DNA of 64,000 bases from Pseudofabraea citricarpa. Lineage: Eukaryota > Ascomycota > Leotiomycetes > Helotiales > Dermateaceae. The notes beneath the pieces were generated by a model. That model was not told the origin of the DNA, made no database searches, and saw only the letters and a program-made list of their open reading frames with translations. The stretch spans positions 620,001 to 684,000 of the forward strand of contig JAPWGK010000019.1 of NCBI GenBank assembly GCA_029641185.1. The letters are read 5' to 3'. The stretch's first letter is position 1. Each line of letters opens with the position of its first letter. Positions 36,900 to 48,927 of the stretch are shown one piece after another. Made by a program: the position numbers and the translations under genes.

Positions 36900-38569
36900 A
36901 TTTGTCGTTGTGTTAACAAGAGCTGAAGAAAGATTAAGCATTTTGAAATCATGCTAGCAGATCTTGAAAGTCAACACAGGAAAGTCGACCTTATGATAGC
37001 ACTAAAGAGAATTGAACTATCAATGTTACTTACTGTTAAGAGAACGAGGTATGGAGTTGCGTTGGAGTTGCGGGATATATGAAAGGTATAATTATTGAGG
37101 TTGGCGAAAGAGAAGGTGAGGATAAGGAAAATTTTAAGTGTTTATAGATACCAACACCACACCCCCACGACTACCCCCGCCAACCCAAAGCAGAGTAGTA
37201 ATAAGTAATTCCTTAACGCATATATGTAATTAACGACTATAAAGCGTACGACGTACTCGTCTGATACGAAGATTTTACGCAACCGTGTATTTTCTGATAA
37301 GAGCAGCGCTGTCTATGCGAGACCAGAGAGACATTCAAATGGTGTGTGTCTCTATACTCGTTTGTTCGTCCGCCTCTTTTGCGACGTGCTTATATGCTCT
37401 GTTTCCCTTTGATGCTCGCGTTTCCGTGTGAAAGAGATGTTGCTGTCATTTGTATTTTGGTTGCTAACCCCCGCTTTATTTTTCCCGCCCCCTTCGAGCA
37501 CGGATATCAGCACCAGCACTGTACTAGATGCAGAATGTCAATCACACGATTAGATACAAAACAGATACACGTACCCAATTAAATACTTTTTCTTTTTTTC
37601 GGAGAATACCGCCCTGAATTAAAGGATTACCTGAACCTCTAGCTTCGTTGCTTTCTATTACCATCTGATGAAACAAGCTACTCATTTGCTATCCTTGTCG
37701 TTGCTTGTTTCCATTGAGTTCTTAGTCGTGGGCTCTTAGTCGTGGTTTATTCCATCTTCTTGAAATAAGCGATCGCAGGTCTACTCCAATCTTGAATTTT
37801 GATGACGTCCGAAGCGAGCCTGAGGCTTCATTTGACTCTGAGATGCTATTTCTAAACCCCAAGAGGCATCTATAAAACTTGGTATTTTGGTTCTATTGAT
37901 TTTTATAGCTACTTCCATTCATCCGAGAAAATAAAAATTATTGGAAAACTTCTAATACTTATTAGAAGATAAACCTTAATATATTTTTGAACTAGCTACT
38001 CCTCTTAGAAGTGTGTAAGAGAGGCATTTGAAGTTCTGGTATAAGGATAGAAACTTAAGACTAATCAAATAAACAGGGATAGTCTTTTTTAATTCCTGAT
38101 CTGTAAGTTGTTGCTTCTTTTGTCGACCTGCAGCTCGCTTAACTAAAGGACATGCAAGAGAGACGTTTTGAGTTCTTATTTAAGGACAGAAACTGTGTTC
38201 AAATTTCATGATCTGTAATTTTTCTTCTTCTGACAGTCTGCACCTTGGTGTTTTAGTGAGCCTTGCAGATCAATTATCATAAAGTTCAATTCGTGAAGTG
38301 TTGTGAAATTGGGTTGTCGCTTAGCGATACGTGCCGTACCAATTAACATTAGCCTGTGCTTCAGACAGCGGAGAATGATGGTGCAAGGTGTATATGAAGG
38401 GTAGCATTGTGGTATAAGGGTATGCAGATAATAATACAACAATGCAGGCAACTTTACAAGACGCTTGCGGATAATGATCCTGAATCCCCGTATCCATCTA
38501 GGTGGCTCAAAGAAGTACGCCAGAACGCCTTAAACAATGCTGAACCAAGCCAGTCATAGTATCATCAAT
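36900..38569. other. AT-rich gene-poor stretch
   Basis: About 1.7 kb of mostly AT-rich sequence with no supported gene. It contains a short direct repeat of CTTAGTCGTGG near 37720-37745 and a diverged duplication at 38015-38260 (separate entry). The part next to 38570 is the 3' flank of the GH5 gene. Confidence 0.45.
38015..38260 (+). repeat. Old tandem duplication, unit about 110-140 bp
   Basis: Copy A (about 38015-38135) and copy B (about 38154-38260) share ordered matching pieces: AAGAGAG, GGATAGAAACT versus GGACAGAAACT, GATCTGTAA, TTCTT runs, and GACCTGCA versus GTCTGCAC. Copy B lacks roughly 27 bp in the middle. The copies are strongly diverged. Confidence 0.5.
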
Positions 38570-40959
38570 TCACATCACAGAGCATTTTGTTTGCTGACAC
38601 TGGTCCAGATATCCCTCTTCCTCTTCCTTTCCTAAAGCCATATTCTGACGTCGTTGTACCCCGGTCACCTTGATGCTATGTTCACCTTCCACATGCCACC
38701 ATCTTAATTTTTGTATCATACCGCCATCCGAGTCATCGGTACTGATACTCCACTTTCCAGAAGAGACTTCGACATCACATTTGTCTTTGGGAAAATGAAA
38801 CTCCGGAAGAAAAATCTCAGTAGGTGTATCTTCGGACCCTGCTTTCGTGGCGGAAAGTTTGAGTGTGAAAATGCAGTTTCGAAGATCGAATCCGCTTTCC
38901 AGTATTGTTCCAACGGTGGCGATCGGCGAAGGTCTTACATACGCCTCAGCTGCCCTGAACCCTGGAGCGTTAGTGAGCTCCGGTGGCACCCCCGACTGCT
39001 CTGAAGAAATAGAAGGTGTCCGAAGGGTGGCCTTGAGATTCCCAGGAGTCACTGTAGACTCGTCGGAAAATTCCTTCTTCGTATTTGGACCTTCTTTCTG
39101 TACTAGTGATGCAGATGATTCATTTGTAGGACTTGGTGGCAGAGGAGATAATGGCAGTGGCCTATCATCTAGAGAGAAGATGGACAAATCTTCCCCGTTC
39201 CATTGATCACCGAGCTGATGTTTATTCTTCGAAGATTAGTGAAGCTCCTAGGTCGGGGACTTCGTAACTTACCTGACACATGTACAGCCACAATGTGTAA
39301 CCTTCCATGCCAGAACCCTCGACTGCAAAATGGTTCGCGTCCATTGCACCAGACTGACTTGAGTAGTCTCCAGTCCTGTATGCGTATTTGTCGTCCATGT
39401 CGTAAGGTATGCCAAACTCAGTGAGCACACACGGATGATTACCCATGTAGTCCTTGCCTTCTTTTCTTATTGCTGCTAGTTGGTCACGGAAACAATTTCG
39501 GATCGCAGTCTCTCCAAGCTTTACGGCGAAAGCTGGACTCATGTAACGACCTCTAAGAACGCCGAAAACGTCCACATTCCAGTATCTATTCCATTTCTTG
39601 GTCATTAAAGTAATGCCGTCATAATAATGAGGCGCGTACACCATTTTCGGATCGTCGTCTTCGGTGCCCTTTATCGTAGGTGGGATCTCCAAGACTGGCG
39701 GCTGGCAGAGCAGGATGGCGTTTTTGTGGTGTTTTCTTACAGTATCTCTATACTTCCGATAATGATCCATAAAGTATGTATTTGTAAAAACCTCATAATC
39801 CAGTTTGGCCCCCGTTTTTGGAACCTTGCTAAAGTAATCCTTTTTTAACAATTTATCGGTCTTTGGGTCCCAAACGCCGTGCTGTGCCCATACGCATTCC
39901 CCAAGTTTCCAGCCAGGGTCTCGTTTGTATCCATACCTAGAATCGTCATAATCGGCGGGAAGCCATGCTTGCTCTCCTTGGGGATCGATAAGTACGCGAC
40001 CTGATTTATATGGTCCCATGCCTCCAAAATCCCATGTATCGATTTCGCAAGCTCTGCCAGCACCAGTCAACATGGCCTGCCACGCTGTTGGCGACGTTCC
40101 CTTTTGAAGCTGCTGTTCTGCAGGAATTCTGGATATATCCTGCCAACCCACCAATCCGCGGTTCGGTTCGTTCAAGCTTTCCCAACCAAAAACAATATCA
40201 TCCTCTAAGTCTCCGGCTTCGTGCATTCGCTTTGCTAAATGTCCTATCGCACCCATAAAGTGGTCCGTCAAGTAGTCCTGAATGTTCTTGCCATCGATTA
40301 TGCATTTGGGAGTGAAATCTCGTCCAGCATAGAACATTGTAAAGATCACCTGGCAGGCCATTCGAGCATAATTCGTGGACCAAATCATTTTGGGGAACGC
40401 CGCTGGATCAGGATAGGTATTATGTACAAGTGCGGCTTCGGTTGCAGCAAAGCTTTGTGGATTCAGTCCACAGGCATAGAGAGTCCACATGGGAGCACCA
40501 GAGCCACCAGAGAAGCGCGACCACTACAACAACTCATGTTAGTGGTTTGTCTCAACTAGGTCAGCGATTACTTACAACATCCTGATGCGGATCCATGAAT
40601 ATGTAAAAGCCGTAATCTTTCGCCAATTTGAGAACATCTATGGTATGCTGAATCCACTCTTCGTCATATTTCCCTGGCCCTGCCGACTCAATGGCCTCCC
40701 AAGTAAAGACATATCTTATGGTATTGTAACCCCAGCGCTTGAGTCGCGAGAAATGGAGATGCGCCTCCTCGATAGGAAAGGGCCGGGCATGGAAGTTCAC
40801 ATTGTCCCCATCAAAGAAGTCAGTGGGCACATGGGAGGGCTGATCCGGGTTGCTTGGAAATTTGGCGTCTCCTGCCAAATTGATACCGCGCAAAGTGACC
40901 TCTCGGCCATGTGCATCCCGGAAGTCTCCCTTTTCGATGGTGAGTCGCAGAGGAGCCAT
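38570..40959 (-). CDS. GH5 steryl-glucosidase, EGH1/EGCrP2 type
   Basis: Minus-strand exons 40576-40959, 39273-40523 and 38570-39226 give 763 residues, matching yeast Egh1 (764). An N-terminal TIM barrel carries the acid/base in WESLNEPN (near residue 247) and the nucleophile in LTEFG (near residue 497). Also seen are the early motifs RGINLAGDAKFP and MDPHQDVWSRFSGGSGAP; the second spans intron 1. A C-terminal beta-rich domain follows a Ser/Pro linker at about residues 570-600. There is no signal peptide. This is the GH5_12 class that hydrolyses ergosteryl-beta-glucoside and glucosylceramide inside fungal cells. The C-terminus ends CSVM, a CaaX-like box that could allow prenylation. The start ATG is at 40959, divergent from SKI3. 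Confidence 0.9.
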
Positions 40960-42249
40960 GGTTCGCGGATATCGATATATAGTCTTCCGCTGAGCCTAGG
41001 AGACAATTGATGGTAAAAAGGAAGTTCACTTAGGATAGCGTACGAGGAGCTTTGAAAGGAGGCGGAGAGCCACTTTACTTTTGGATTCGAAGCTAGCGAG
41101 ATCCTAGGACCTATGTATCGATGACGAGCCTTGTCGCCGCGTCGGACTCGCAGAAAGCCACCGAGTTCATCAATGGGGGGAGATCCTGGCATGCGAAGTT
41201 GCGAAGTTCTCCCGGAGACAGGTGCAAGAAGGACGGCGGGCGACCTCGACAGAAAATAGAATTGGGGGCTGTCAAGGTCAAGACGGCTTAAATACGACAA
41301 GACGGCCATCTATCAGCATCCTTCCTGGACACTACTGGACTGGACTCGTGGAGCATGACCCAAGATGACCAAAGATGCAAGATCACCGCCAGATCAGTTT
41401 CCCGGATCCGATCATGCCGCAGCCCATTGTCTTGTTTCAAACGTGACAATCACATGATGACGTGCGTTGTTGGGCTCCAGCCAATTGCATAGAGCGCGAT
41501 ACGAGTAGCGCGCTTTGCGATGCGATATGATGGACGGTAGCTTCGAAAGAGGCTTTGACAAGAGAAGGTACAGCCACAAGGAGGGATGTGGCTGCTTTGT
41601 ACGGTATGAAGTACGAGCAACATGCTGACTGTATTCTCTTTCCCACTTGCAACGTCGCCAGTGGAATCATTGCCCACTTCGTGACTAGCTCAACAGGTTA
41701 ACAGAAACTCAGGTGCCCCCCCGGAGAAACCAGTTCTACGAATTACAGTACAGTAGGAAAGGCTTAATCAAGGGAGGATATTATGAACTAAAAGAATACA
41801 AGAACAACAGCGGTAGCTCCCTAGCCAACTCAACATCCTAGAAAAATCCTTAACAACTTCGATTAAAGTCCTTTGTTGTTTAGCAGAAACGAGCTTCTTG
41901 CCAACCATGACGACGAGGCTGAAATACACTCCTCTCCCGGGAGACACTTCTAAACTCGACATAGATATAACTCGGATCGGGACCAGCAGACCAGGTTTGT
42001 ACCTAAATAAATCTTGAACAAAAGAGACCTTGTGCCTGGCACGTGCCTTGAATTGCTAGAACCAAGCAAACGACGCTGTATGTAGTTCTAAGCGAGGCTA
42101 GCACGAAGATCTTCCGTTGGGTTGTGACGAGGCTGCGAACCCCTCGCCCAAACCCCTCCTGCCCATGCACTTCAGGTAGACGTCCTTCCGACAATCGTTA
42201 CCGTCACCCTATGGCGCAGACATGAGAACTGGACCACCTTCAATACACC
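40960..42249. promoter_or_regulatory. Divergent promoter region GH5 / SKI3
   Basis: A 1.29-kb interval between two start codons. A plus-strand ATG at 41908 opens about 30 coding-like residues that end at a donor-like GTTTGT, but no partner exon was found. No gene is called. Confidence 0.4.
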
Positions 42250-45200
42250 ATGTCAGGAGCAAAGGCAGCGCTGAAAGCGATTGCCGCCGCCATTCAGGCC
42301 AAAAAATATGATGACGCTGTTGAACAAGCACAGAAGGTTCTCCAGAACGATCCAAAGAGCTATCAAGCGTAAGCTGTCACCAAAGCCACAAAATAGCCGT
42401 GGCACAATGAGCATAAAGCACGTCACTGACTTCTCTTCCCTCATTAGAAACTTGCTCCAGGGATTCGCCCTGGACAAACAGTCAAAATACGCCGAGGCTG
42501 AGAAAGCATACAGTGCCGCAACAAAAATCAAAGATGCAGACCCCCAGGCATGGCAAGGCCTCATCAAGATCTATCTGGAACAAGGGCCGGACAAAATCGC
42601 TTCCTACCAGGTGGCGGCCCTAAGACTGGCCGAGATTTATCGAGATCTGGATGAAAAGTACAAATGCCAGGAAGTTGTGGACAAGTTTCTTGATTTTGCA
42701 AAGAAACACGGAACCCGCGAGCAGCATACGCAATCACTGTCACTTGTCTTACCAAGCAGTCCAATCTATAATTATCTCGAAGGGAGAGTGCCCCACCCTT
42801 CTTTTACCTACGAAAAGATGGCTCAAAATACAGAGTTCGAAGAGAAAGAACGTATCAACAAGGAGATTGGAGAGCGGCGCACAAGATTAGGCGCAAAGAT
42901 TGGTCAAGTTACAACCGAAGTTAAACGGGAGGTTTGGCGAGATAGTGCATTGGAAGATCTATATAACCAAATCATAGACTGGAGTACCGACGACGAAATC
43001 CGTCGCCAGTATGAGGAGAAGTTGCTCCAACGATGCTTGGATGTTCTTGTTGTCTTACCACCAGGCCAAGCAAAGACAGAAAAACGACTGAAGGTAGAAA
43101 AACTTGCAAATGACATGGTTATCATAAAGCATCCCTTCAAAGTCGCATGGGATATCGCGGTTGAATGGAAGGACCCGCAAAGTCTTCAAGATTTGGACGT
43201 CAACGTACTCAGAGATTATGTTAGCTTCTTTCCTGGGAGTGGCTTGGCTCAGGTCTTACGAGGGTTCTTGACGAGTGAAATATCTCCATTTCCACCTCCA
43301 CCACCACCTCCCCCACCTGTGGTCACAAATAAGCCAGAAGTAGCATCAGATGATAGTGAAGACGACGATGAAGGCGGAGGTGTTGAACTTGATGGACCAT
43401 TACTTGGCAATGATCGGTTGCTGCTGATGACTGAGGGCATGTCAGAAGCGGCAGGCTCAGTCCTTGCTTACAGAATGATGGGCGAGTACTATCAATTTCT
43501 TGAAGAGTATGAGAGTGCTGTCGAGCTGATGCGGAACGGAAGGAGATTGACGATGGAAGTAGCAAACAAGACTGGTTTGACATTCCAGAACTCGTCTGAT
43601 TCTATGACTGCTCTTCTTGGAACTGCACTTGTATTTTACCAGTCACCAAAAAATCATCCTGAGGCAAAGACTTTGTTTGAAGCATTGCTCAAGAGAAACC
43701 CTACATCAACTGCCGCAATGATAGGAGTTGGTCTTATTTATGAAGAGGAGGAGGACTATCCTGCGGCTATCGACTTCTTAGAACGAGCATTGGAAAAGGA
43801 TCCTTCGAATGTTCGCGTGAAAGCTGAAGCGGCATGGGTCAATGCTCTCAATGGCGATTTTGTAAGAGGCGAAGATAATTTGAAAGCATGTCTACCACAA
43901 ATCGACGGCGAAGATCTTAGGTCACGGGAGCTTCGTGCACAAACACAATATCGTATTGGTATTTGCATCTGGAACAGTAATACATCCAAGGCAGCCAGAA
44001 AAGATAGATCAAATGGCTATGCGTACTTTCTGGCTGCACTGAAGAGCAACCTCAACTATGCACCGGCATATACGAGTCTTGGAATATTTTATGGTGACTA
44101 CTTGAAAGACAAGAAGCGATCTCGCAAGTGCTTCCAGAAAGCCTTCGAGCTTTCTTCCTCGGAGGTAGAAGCTGCGGAGCGCTTGGCTAGAATCTTCGCC
44201 GAGCAAGGAGATTGGGAGTCGGTGGAACTGGTTGCACAGCGTGTAGTAGACTCTGGGAAGGTTAGGCCTTCTCCCGGTTCTAAGAAAAAGGGTATCAGCT
44301 GGCCCTTTGCAGCACTCGGTGTTGCAGAGTTGAATAAACAGGACTATGCAAAAAGCATTGTTTCGTTCCAATCAGCCTTACGAATAACGACAAATGATTA
44401 TCATTCCTGGGTTGGATTAGGCGAGAGTTATCATAATTCGGGGCGTTATATTGCAGCCACGAAGGCTTTTCAACACGCCGAAAAGTTCGAAAAAGATATT
44501 GAACAAAGCGGAACTGGCGAGACATGGTTTGCCAAACATATGCTTGCAAATGTCAAACGAGAGCTTGGTGATTATGATGATGCTATTCAAGGCTATCGCA
44601 CTGTTCTTGTGGAACGACCGACAGAGTTTGGTGCGGCAATTGCTCTTGTGCAAACTCTGGTGGAAAGTGCATGGGATAGTATTGACAAGGGGCTATTTGG
44701 GCAGGCAGCTGAACGAGCAACCGAGACGATTCACTTCGCATTGATTCTAGCAAAAAGCAGAGATGATGCTTTCAATCTCTGGCGAGCGGTTGGTGACGCA
44801 TGTTCTGTGTTTTCATGGGTCCAAGGCCGCATCTCAAGCTTTCCCCAAAACGACATCAAGCAGTTGTTAAAGCTCGGGAACACGGGAGAGTCATATGATC
44901 TCTTCGCTGACGTTGATGGTGTTGGGCTTGACATTGTCTTTGCTAACGGACTTTATGCTAAAGATGAAGAAGCAGGATTGAATCTCACTCGATATCTTCA
45001 TGCCGCAATATTATCTCATAAACGAGCTATAAATGCATCGGCTCATGACACCCACGCTCAAGCTGTTGCATACTACAATTTGGGTTGGACTGAGCACCGT
45101 GCTCATATCTGTCTTTGCACAGGCCTGAGAAAGAAATCAACCAGATACCTGAAGACCGCTGTGCGATGCTTTAAGCGTGCCATTGAATTAGAGGCTGGAA

Positions 45201-46603
45201 ATGCTGAGTTCTGGAATGCTCTTGGAGTAGTCACTTGTGAACTCAACCCCAGAGTCGCACAGCATTCATTCGTCAGAAGTCTTTATCTCAACGAACGCAG
45301 TGCTCAAGCATGGACCAATCTTGGAGCCCTGTATTTGTTACAGAATGACTATCAGCTTGCTAACGAGGCATTCACTCGAGCACAATCTTCTGATCCAGAC
45401 TTTGCGCATGCTTGGGTTGGCCAGGGCCTCCTTGCTTTGGTAACTGGAGAAGCAAAAGAAGCTCACCTGCTTTTTACTCATGCAATGGAGATTTCTGACT
45501 CATCATCACTAATTACCAAACGACAGTACTCACAATCCACATTTGATGATATCTTAACCGCTTCAAACACAACAAGTATTGCCGACCTTGTTCAACCATT
45601 ATTTGCCCTTAACCAACTTCAATCTATGGCACCTAGTGACTTGCCATATCAGCATCTATCGAGTCTTTTCTTGGAACGGATTGAGGACGTTTCCGCAGCC
45701 GTGATATCTTTGTCTAAGATCTGTGCTACTGTTGAAGCAGATTACGAGATCACTGAGTCGCCAGCTTCTCTTTCGCGATTTGCATTGGCTAAAGCAGATT
45801 TGGCACGTTCTCTGCTTGCGAATCGTCTTTACAAAGAGGCTATTGAGAGCGGAGAAACAGCTTTACAGCTCAGCGCTGATGATGCTGGAAATGAGCTATC
45901 TGCAGAAGCCCGTCAGAAATGCAGACTATCTGCACATCTTACAGTTGGTCTTGCTCATTATTACTGTCAGAATATCGGGGCAGCGATCGAGTTCTTTCAG
46001 CCAGCATTAGAAGAATCCAAAGGCAATCCTGATGCAGTGTGTCTGTTCGCACAGGTCTTATGGGCTAAAGGGGACGAAGATTCTCGTGAAAAAGCGCGCG
46101 ATCAACTATTTGATTGTGTCGAAGCTTATCCAGGTCATGTACAGTCCGTTCTTCTTTTGGGTGTCATTGCTCTGCTTGATAATGATACCGAGAGCCTTGA
46201 AGCTGTCACTGCTGAGTTGCAGGCTTTGAGAACAAACCAGGCAATCACCAACGCAGAGCAGTCCCAAGTGGGCGAGATCCTACGTGCCATTGCAGCTCTT
46301 TCACACGAGAGTGCCGAGCAAGATTCCCTCATGGAGGTCCAAACCGATATTTTCCTCCATCCAGATCAACCTCATGGTTGGAGTCGCTTAGCAAGTCTTG
46401 GTGGCGATGAATATGCTGCTGATATGGCGCTCAAAACAGCACTGAAGGCAATCCCTCCTAGAGGGAAGTTAGACTCTAGAGATCTCTCCGACGCGTTTGC
46501 AGGGACAGGCAAAATCGGGGATGCCCAGATCGGAATTATGGTTGCACCGTGGAATATGGAAGCATGGAATACAATGGGTGGCGCTATTGTAGGAAGAAAT
46601 TAG
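42250..46603 (+). CDS. SKI3: Superkiller protein 3 (Ski3), TPR protein
   Basis: Exons 42250-42368 and 42448-46603 give 1424 residues, close to yeast Ski3 (1432). The sequence is TPR repeats through most of its length, starting at once with AIQAKKYDDAVEQAQKVLQNDP. Clear units recur, such as PAAIDFLERALEKDPSNVRVKAEAAW and the mid-protein QDYAKSIVSFQSALRIT. A Pro-run and acidic insert (PPPPPPPP then DDSEDDDEGGG) sits near residues 345-375. Ski3 is the scaffold of the cytoplasmic Ski complex with Ski2 helicase and Ski8, which feeds mRNA to the exosome. The 5' exon with ATG at 42250 was chosen because the longer open frame without an intron starts in intron sequence. It is convergent with the gene at 46905. 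Confidence 0.9.
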
Positions 46604-46904
46604 ACGGATGGAATCACGATGATGCCAATGATATTCTCATCTGACCTTGTCTTGAATTAAGGTCTATGGTATCTTGCTAGCCAATAAGAAAGCTTTAATG
46701 TGCCTGCAATCTGTCGTAGTAAATCAACACTTCTTGACTGCTGAAATTCTTGGACGGGAAAAAGAAAAGAACATGCACTGCCAAGTTCCGCTTGTCAACC
46801 CAGTAGAAGCCATTGTATTATCTACTTGGGGATTTTCCTTGCCATCAAAGAAGACTCTTGATATGCCGCCTTTCGCCCATCCCTCCAAACTTTGCATTCC
46901 GAGC
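46604..46904. other. Short intergenic between convergent genes
   Basis: A 301-bp spacer, with nothing recognised apart from the 3' flanks. Confidence 0.4.
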
Positions 46905-47571
46905 CTAATCCCAAAGTGGAGCACCTCCATCTTCATCATCCTCGGAAGAACTATCATCACGTTCACTCTCGCCATCGCTGTACTCAACGGCAGGTTTCGC
47001 ATCTTGTGAACGCTCATTGCCAACATTCTCTTTGCCTTGTGGTTTGCTGACTCTGGTGGCCCTGGACGTTCCAATATCCATGTATCGACGATTCAAAGAA
47101 TTTGAGGTCAAGCCGTAGCCGAGGTTCTTCTCACTTGGTTTAGGTGCTACCTTGGAGGCACTGAATCTCTGTGGGGTTGATTGGTACAGTGTTCGGGTTG
47201 AGCTTGCCTTAGTCTCTGGGGTGGCATCGCGTTTAGGCAAAGAAAAGCCGCCTCGTCCTTCAGCAGCATCATCGGCTTGTGTTGACCATTTGCGTTGGGC
47301 TTCCACAGTCTCCATATCGTAGAAGACGCCATCAACGTTGACGGTCTGTTTGCGGGTGACAAAGTCTGGGTCATGCGTGGTTCTAGGCAGCGTGAGCATC
47401 CTCCTCTCTTGGTCGAGCGTCTTGCGGATCATGATAATGGGCTTACCTCGTGGCCTTGAAACTGCTGTCTAGTTCCTTCAAGTCCGTGAGCATTTTTCGC
47501 ATTTCGGCCTCGCTGGATTTCTTTCTTCCGTCCTCATAGCGAGGGCTATTCGCGGGCTTGCGGGGGAACAT
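46905..47571 (-). CDS. Hypothetical conserved-looking protein, 207 residues
   Basis: I do not recognise this protein. Minus-strand exon 47447-47571 (MFPRKPANSPRYEDGRKKSS...) joins exon 46905-47403 through a 43-nt intron that restores frame. An acceptor 3 nt later is equally possible. The N-terminus is basic and helical (EAEMRKMLTDLKELDSSFKATR). The middle has TLPRTTHDPDFV and VDGVFYDMETVEAQRKW, and the end is a disordered acidic Ser/Asp/Glu tail finishing in PLWD. No membrane segment or signal peptide is present. It is probably nuclear, judging only by composition. The intron is short, so the junction should be confirmed. Confidence 0.6.
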
Positions 47572-48103
47572 GGCTGCTGCGTTGGCGGGTCCTGCCTTGT
47601 CTGCGCGGAGTGTTTCCTGGTTTCTTGGTGTGAACAGGTTAGGGAGGTTAATTGGAAGTGAGGACCTACTTGTACGTGTCGATCTAATGAACCAGCGTGC
47701 TGTTGTGCGTTATGCGCAGAAGAGGAGGGGATTGTGGTGTCGATCTTTGCGCGTGGTTTGTGTAGAAGTTGTGCGTGCTGAGAGCGTTAGCGACGTGTTT
47801 TCCTTTGTTAGAATAGGAAAGAGCAGGAAGGTTGTGTCAATACGCCCACCCTCCGTATCTGACCGCAAAGAAAGATCTCACGTGTACCTTTTGCTGCTTT
47901 TGTAGAGACTTCTTAGGTTCCTTCTGGATGAGTTAGTGGTCTAGATAAAGAAGGTGAATTACAAGGTCCTTGGAGCTTTGGACCACTTCACATGTCCTGC
48001 ACGTGAGTCGCATCCAAATCTTTCCTCCAACTTAGTTGAAGATATCAATCAATACAGGTTTAATAGCCTCAATTTCAGCGTGCAAAGCAGGATGTATTGG
48101 TAT
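47572..48103. other. Intergenic between two minus-strand hypothetical genes
   Basis: Promoter of the 207-residue gene. A plus-strand open frame at 47558-47905 covers that gene's start codon and looks like an antisense shadow. Near 48010-48060 the minus strand reads a short coding-like stretch (HAEIEAIKPV), which could be a further exon of the next gene. Confidence 0.4.
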
Positions 48104-48927
48104 TCAGATGGGCTCTAGACAATTGAAAACTCGAGGGGATGGACTTACTGATCTGACTGATGCCACTGTCAAAGCTTGAGTATGTCGCAGTAGCCTAGCT
48201 TCTTTCACACGTCTTCGAGATTCCATCCTTCTTTCTTTGATTATTGCCTTTCGTTCTTCCTAGAAACCATTTAGCGATAATGAGACTTGGGTGGTTTCAC
48301 AAGCAGTAGAGGAACGCTCACCGAATCATGAGGCAGAGCCCTGATCTTAGCCAGGAACTCCATCTCCTCTAAACTAGCTTCCTGGGCTGTTTGAGATTTC
48401 GTATTCTTCAGCTCTTTCGGCGGAGCGTCTGAAGGTGGAGGTCTTGCGGTAGCCTTTGTGGAACCTACTGGTCCTTGGTGAGTAGATTCGCCATCTGCTT
48501 TTTCTGCTTTACTAAGAGCCCAAACACTCTCCATGAACTTCCGTCTAGTAGCAATAGCTATATCCTCTACATTAGGTGGTGGCATATCACAACCTGTAGT
48601 AGCTGAGTCCGAGGAGCGACATGGAGCTATAGGAGGGTTTGGCGACGGATTTTGTGAAATAGTAATAGCACGCGATGCTCTCCTAAGATCTGCAACCGGT
48701 AAAGATTGTTGAATGTTAGCTTTTCGTGGTGCTTTAATCGTAACCGCTGAGCTCTTCTGTGGTGGGAGTATAAAGATAGGTGAAAGTGGCTGAGGGGCCA
48801 TCGATATAGTTTGCGTATGCATTGATGCTTTCTCCCATGGATGGCTGCCAGCCTCGGCGAGTTTAATTGTCCTGTCGATGGCATCAAGATCAAGTGGATC
48901 TCGAGCCTCCTGGAGCACAAAGCTCAT
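48104..48927 (-). CDS. Hypothetical protein with basic helical C-terminus
   Basis: I do not recognise this protein. Minus-strand exons 48322-48927 and 48104-48259 give 253 residues. It begins MSFVLQEARDPLDLDAIDRT. It has a Pro/Ser-rich middle, a segment IAIATRRKFMESVWALSKAEK, and a C-terminal helix LEEMEFLAKIRALPHDS that continues across the intron into EERKAIIKERRMESRRRVKEARLL. Reading through the donor instead stops at 48271, giving 218 residues and losing this charged helix. A second strong donor-like GTAAGT lies in the last exon, so the true C-terminus may be different. It is divergent from the gene at 49604. Confidence 0.55.

Noticed and set aside
41908..42000. Possible coding exon upstream of SKI3 ending at a GTTTGT donor
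   Set aside because: About 30 residues look plausible, but no acceptor exon in frame was found before the SKI3 start.
47558..47905. Plus-strand open frame overlapping the start of the 207-residue gene
   Set aside because: It covers the promoter and antisense start codon of the minus-strand gene and shows no domain.
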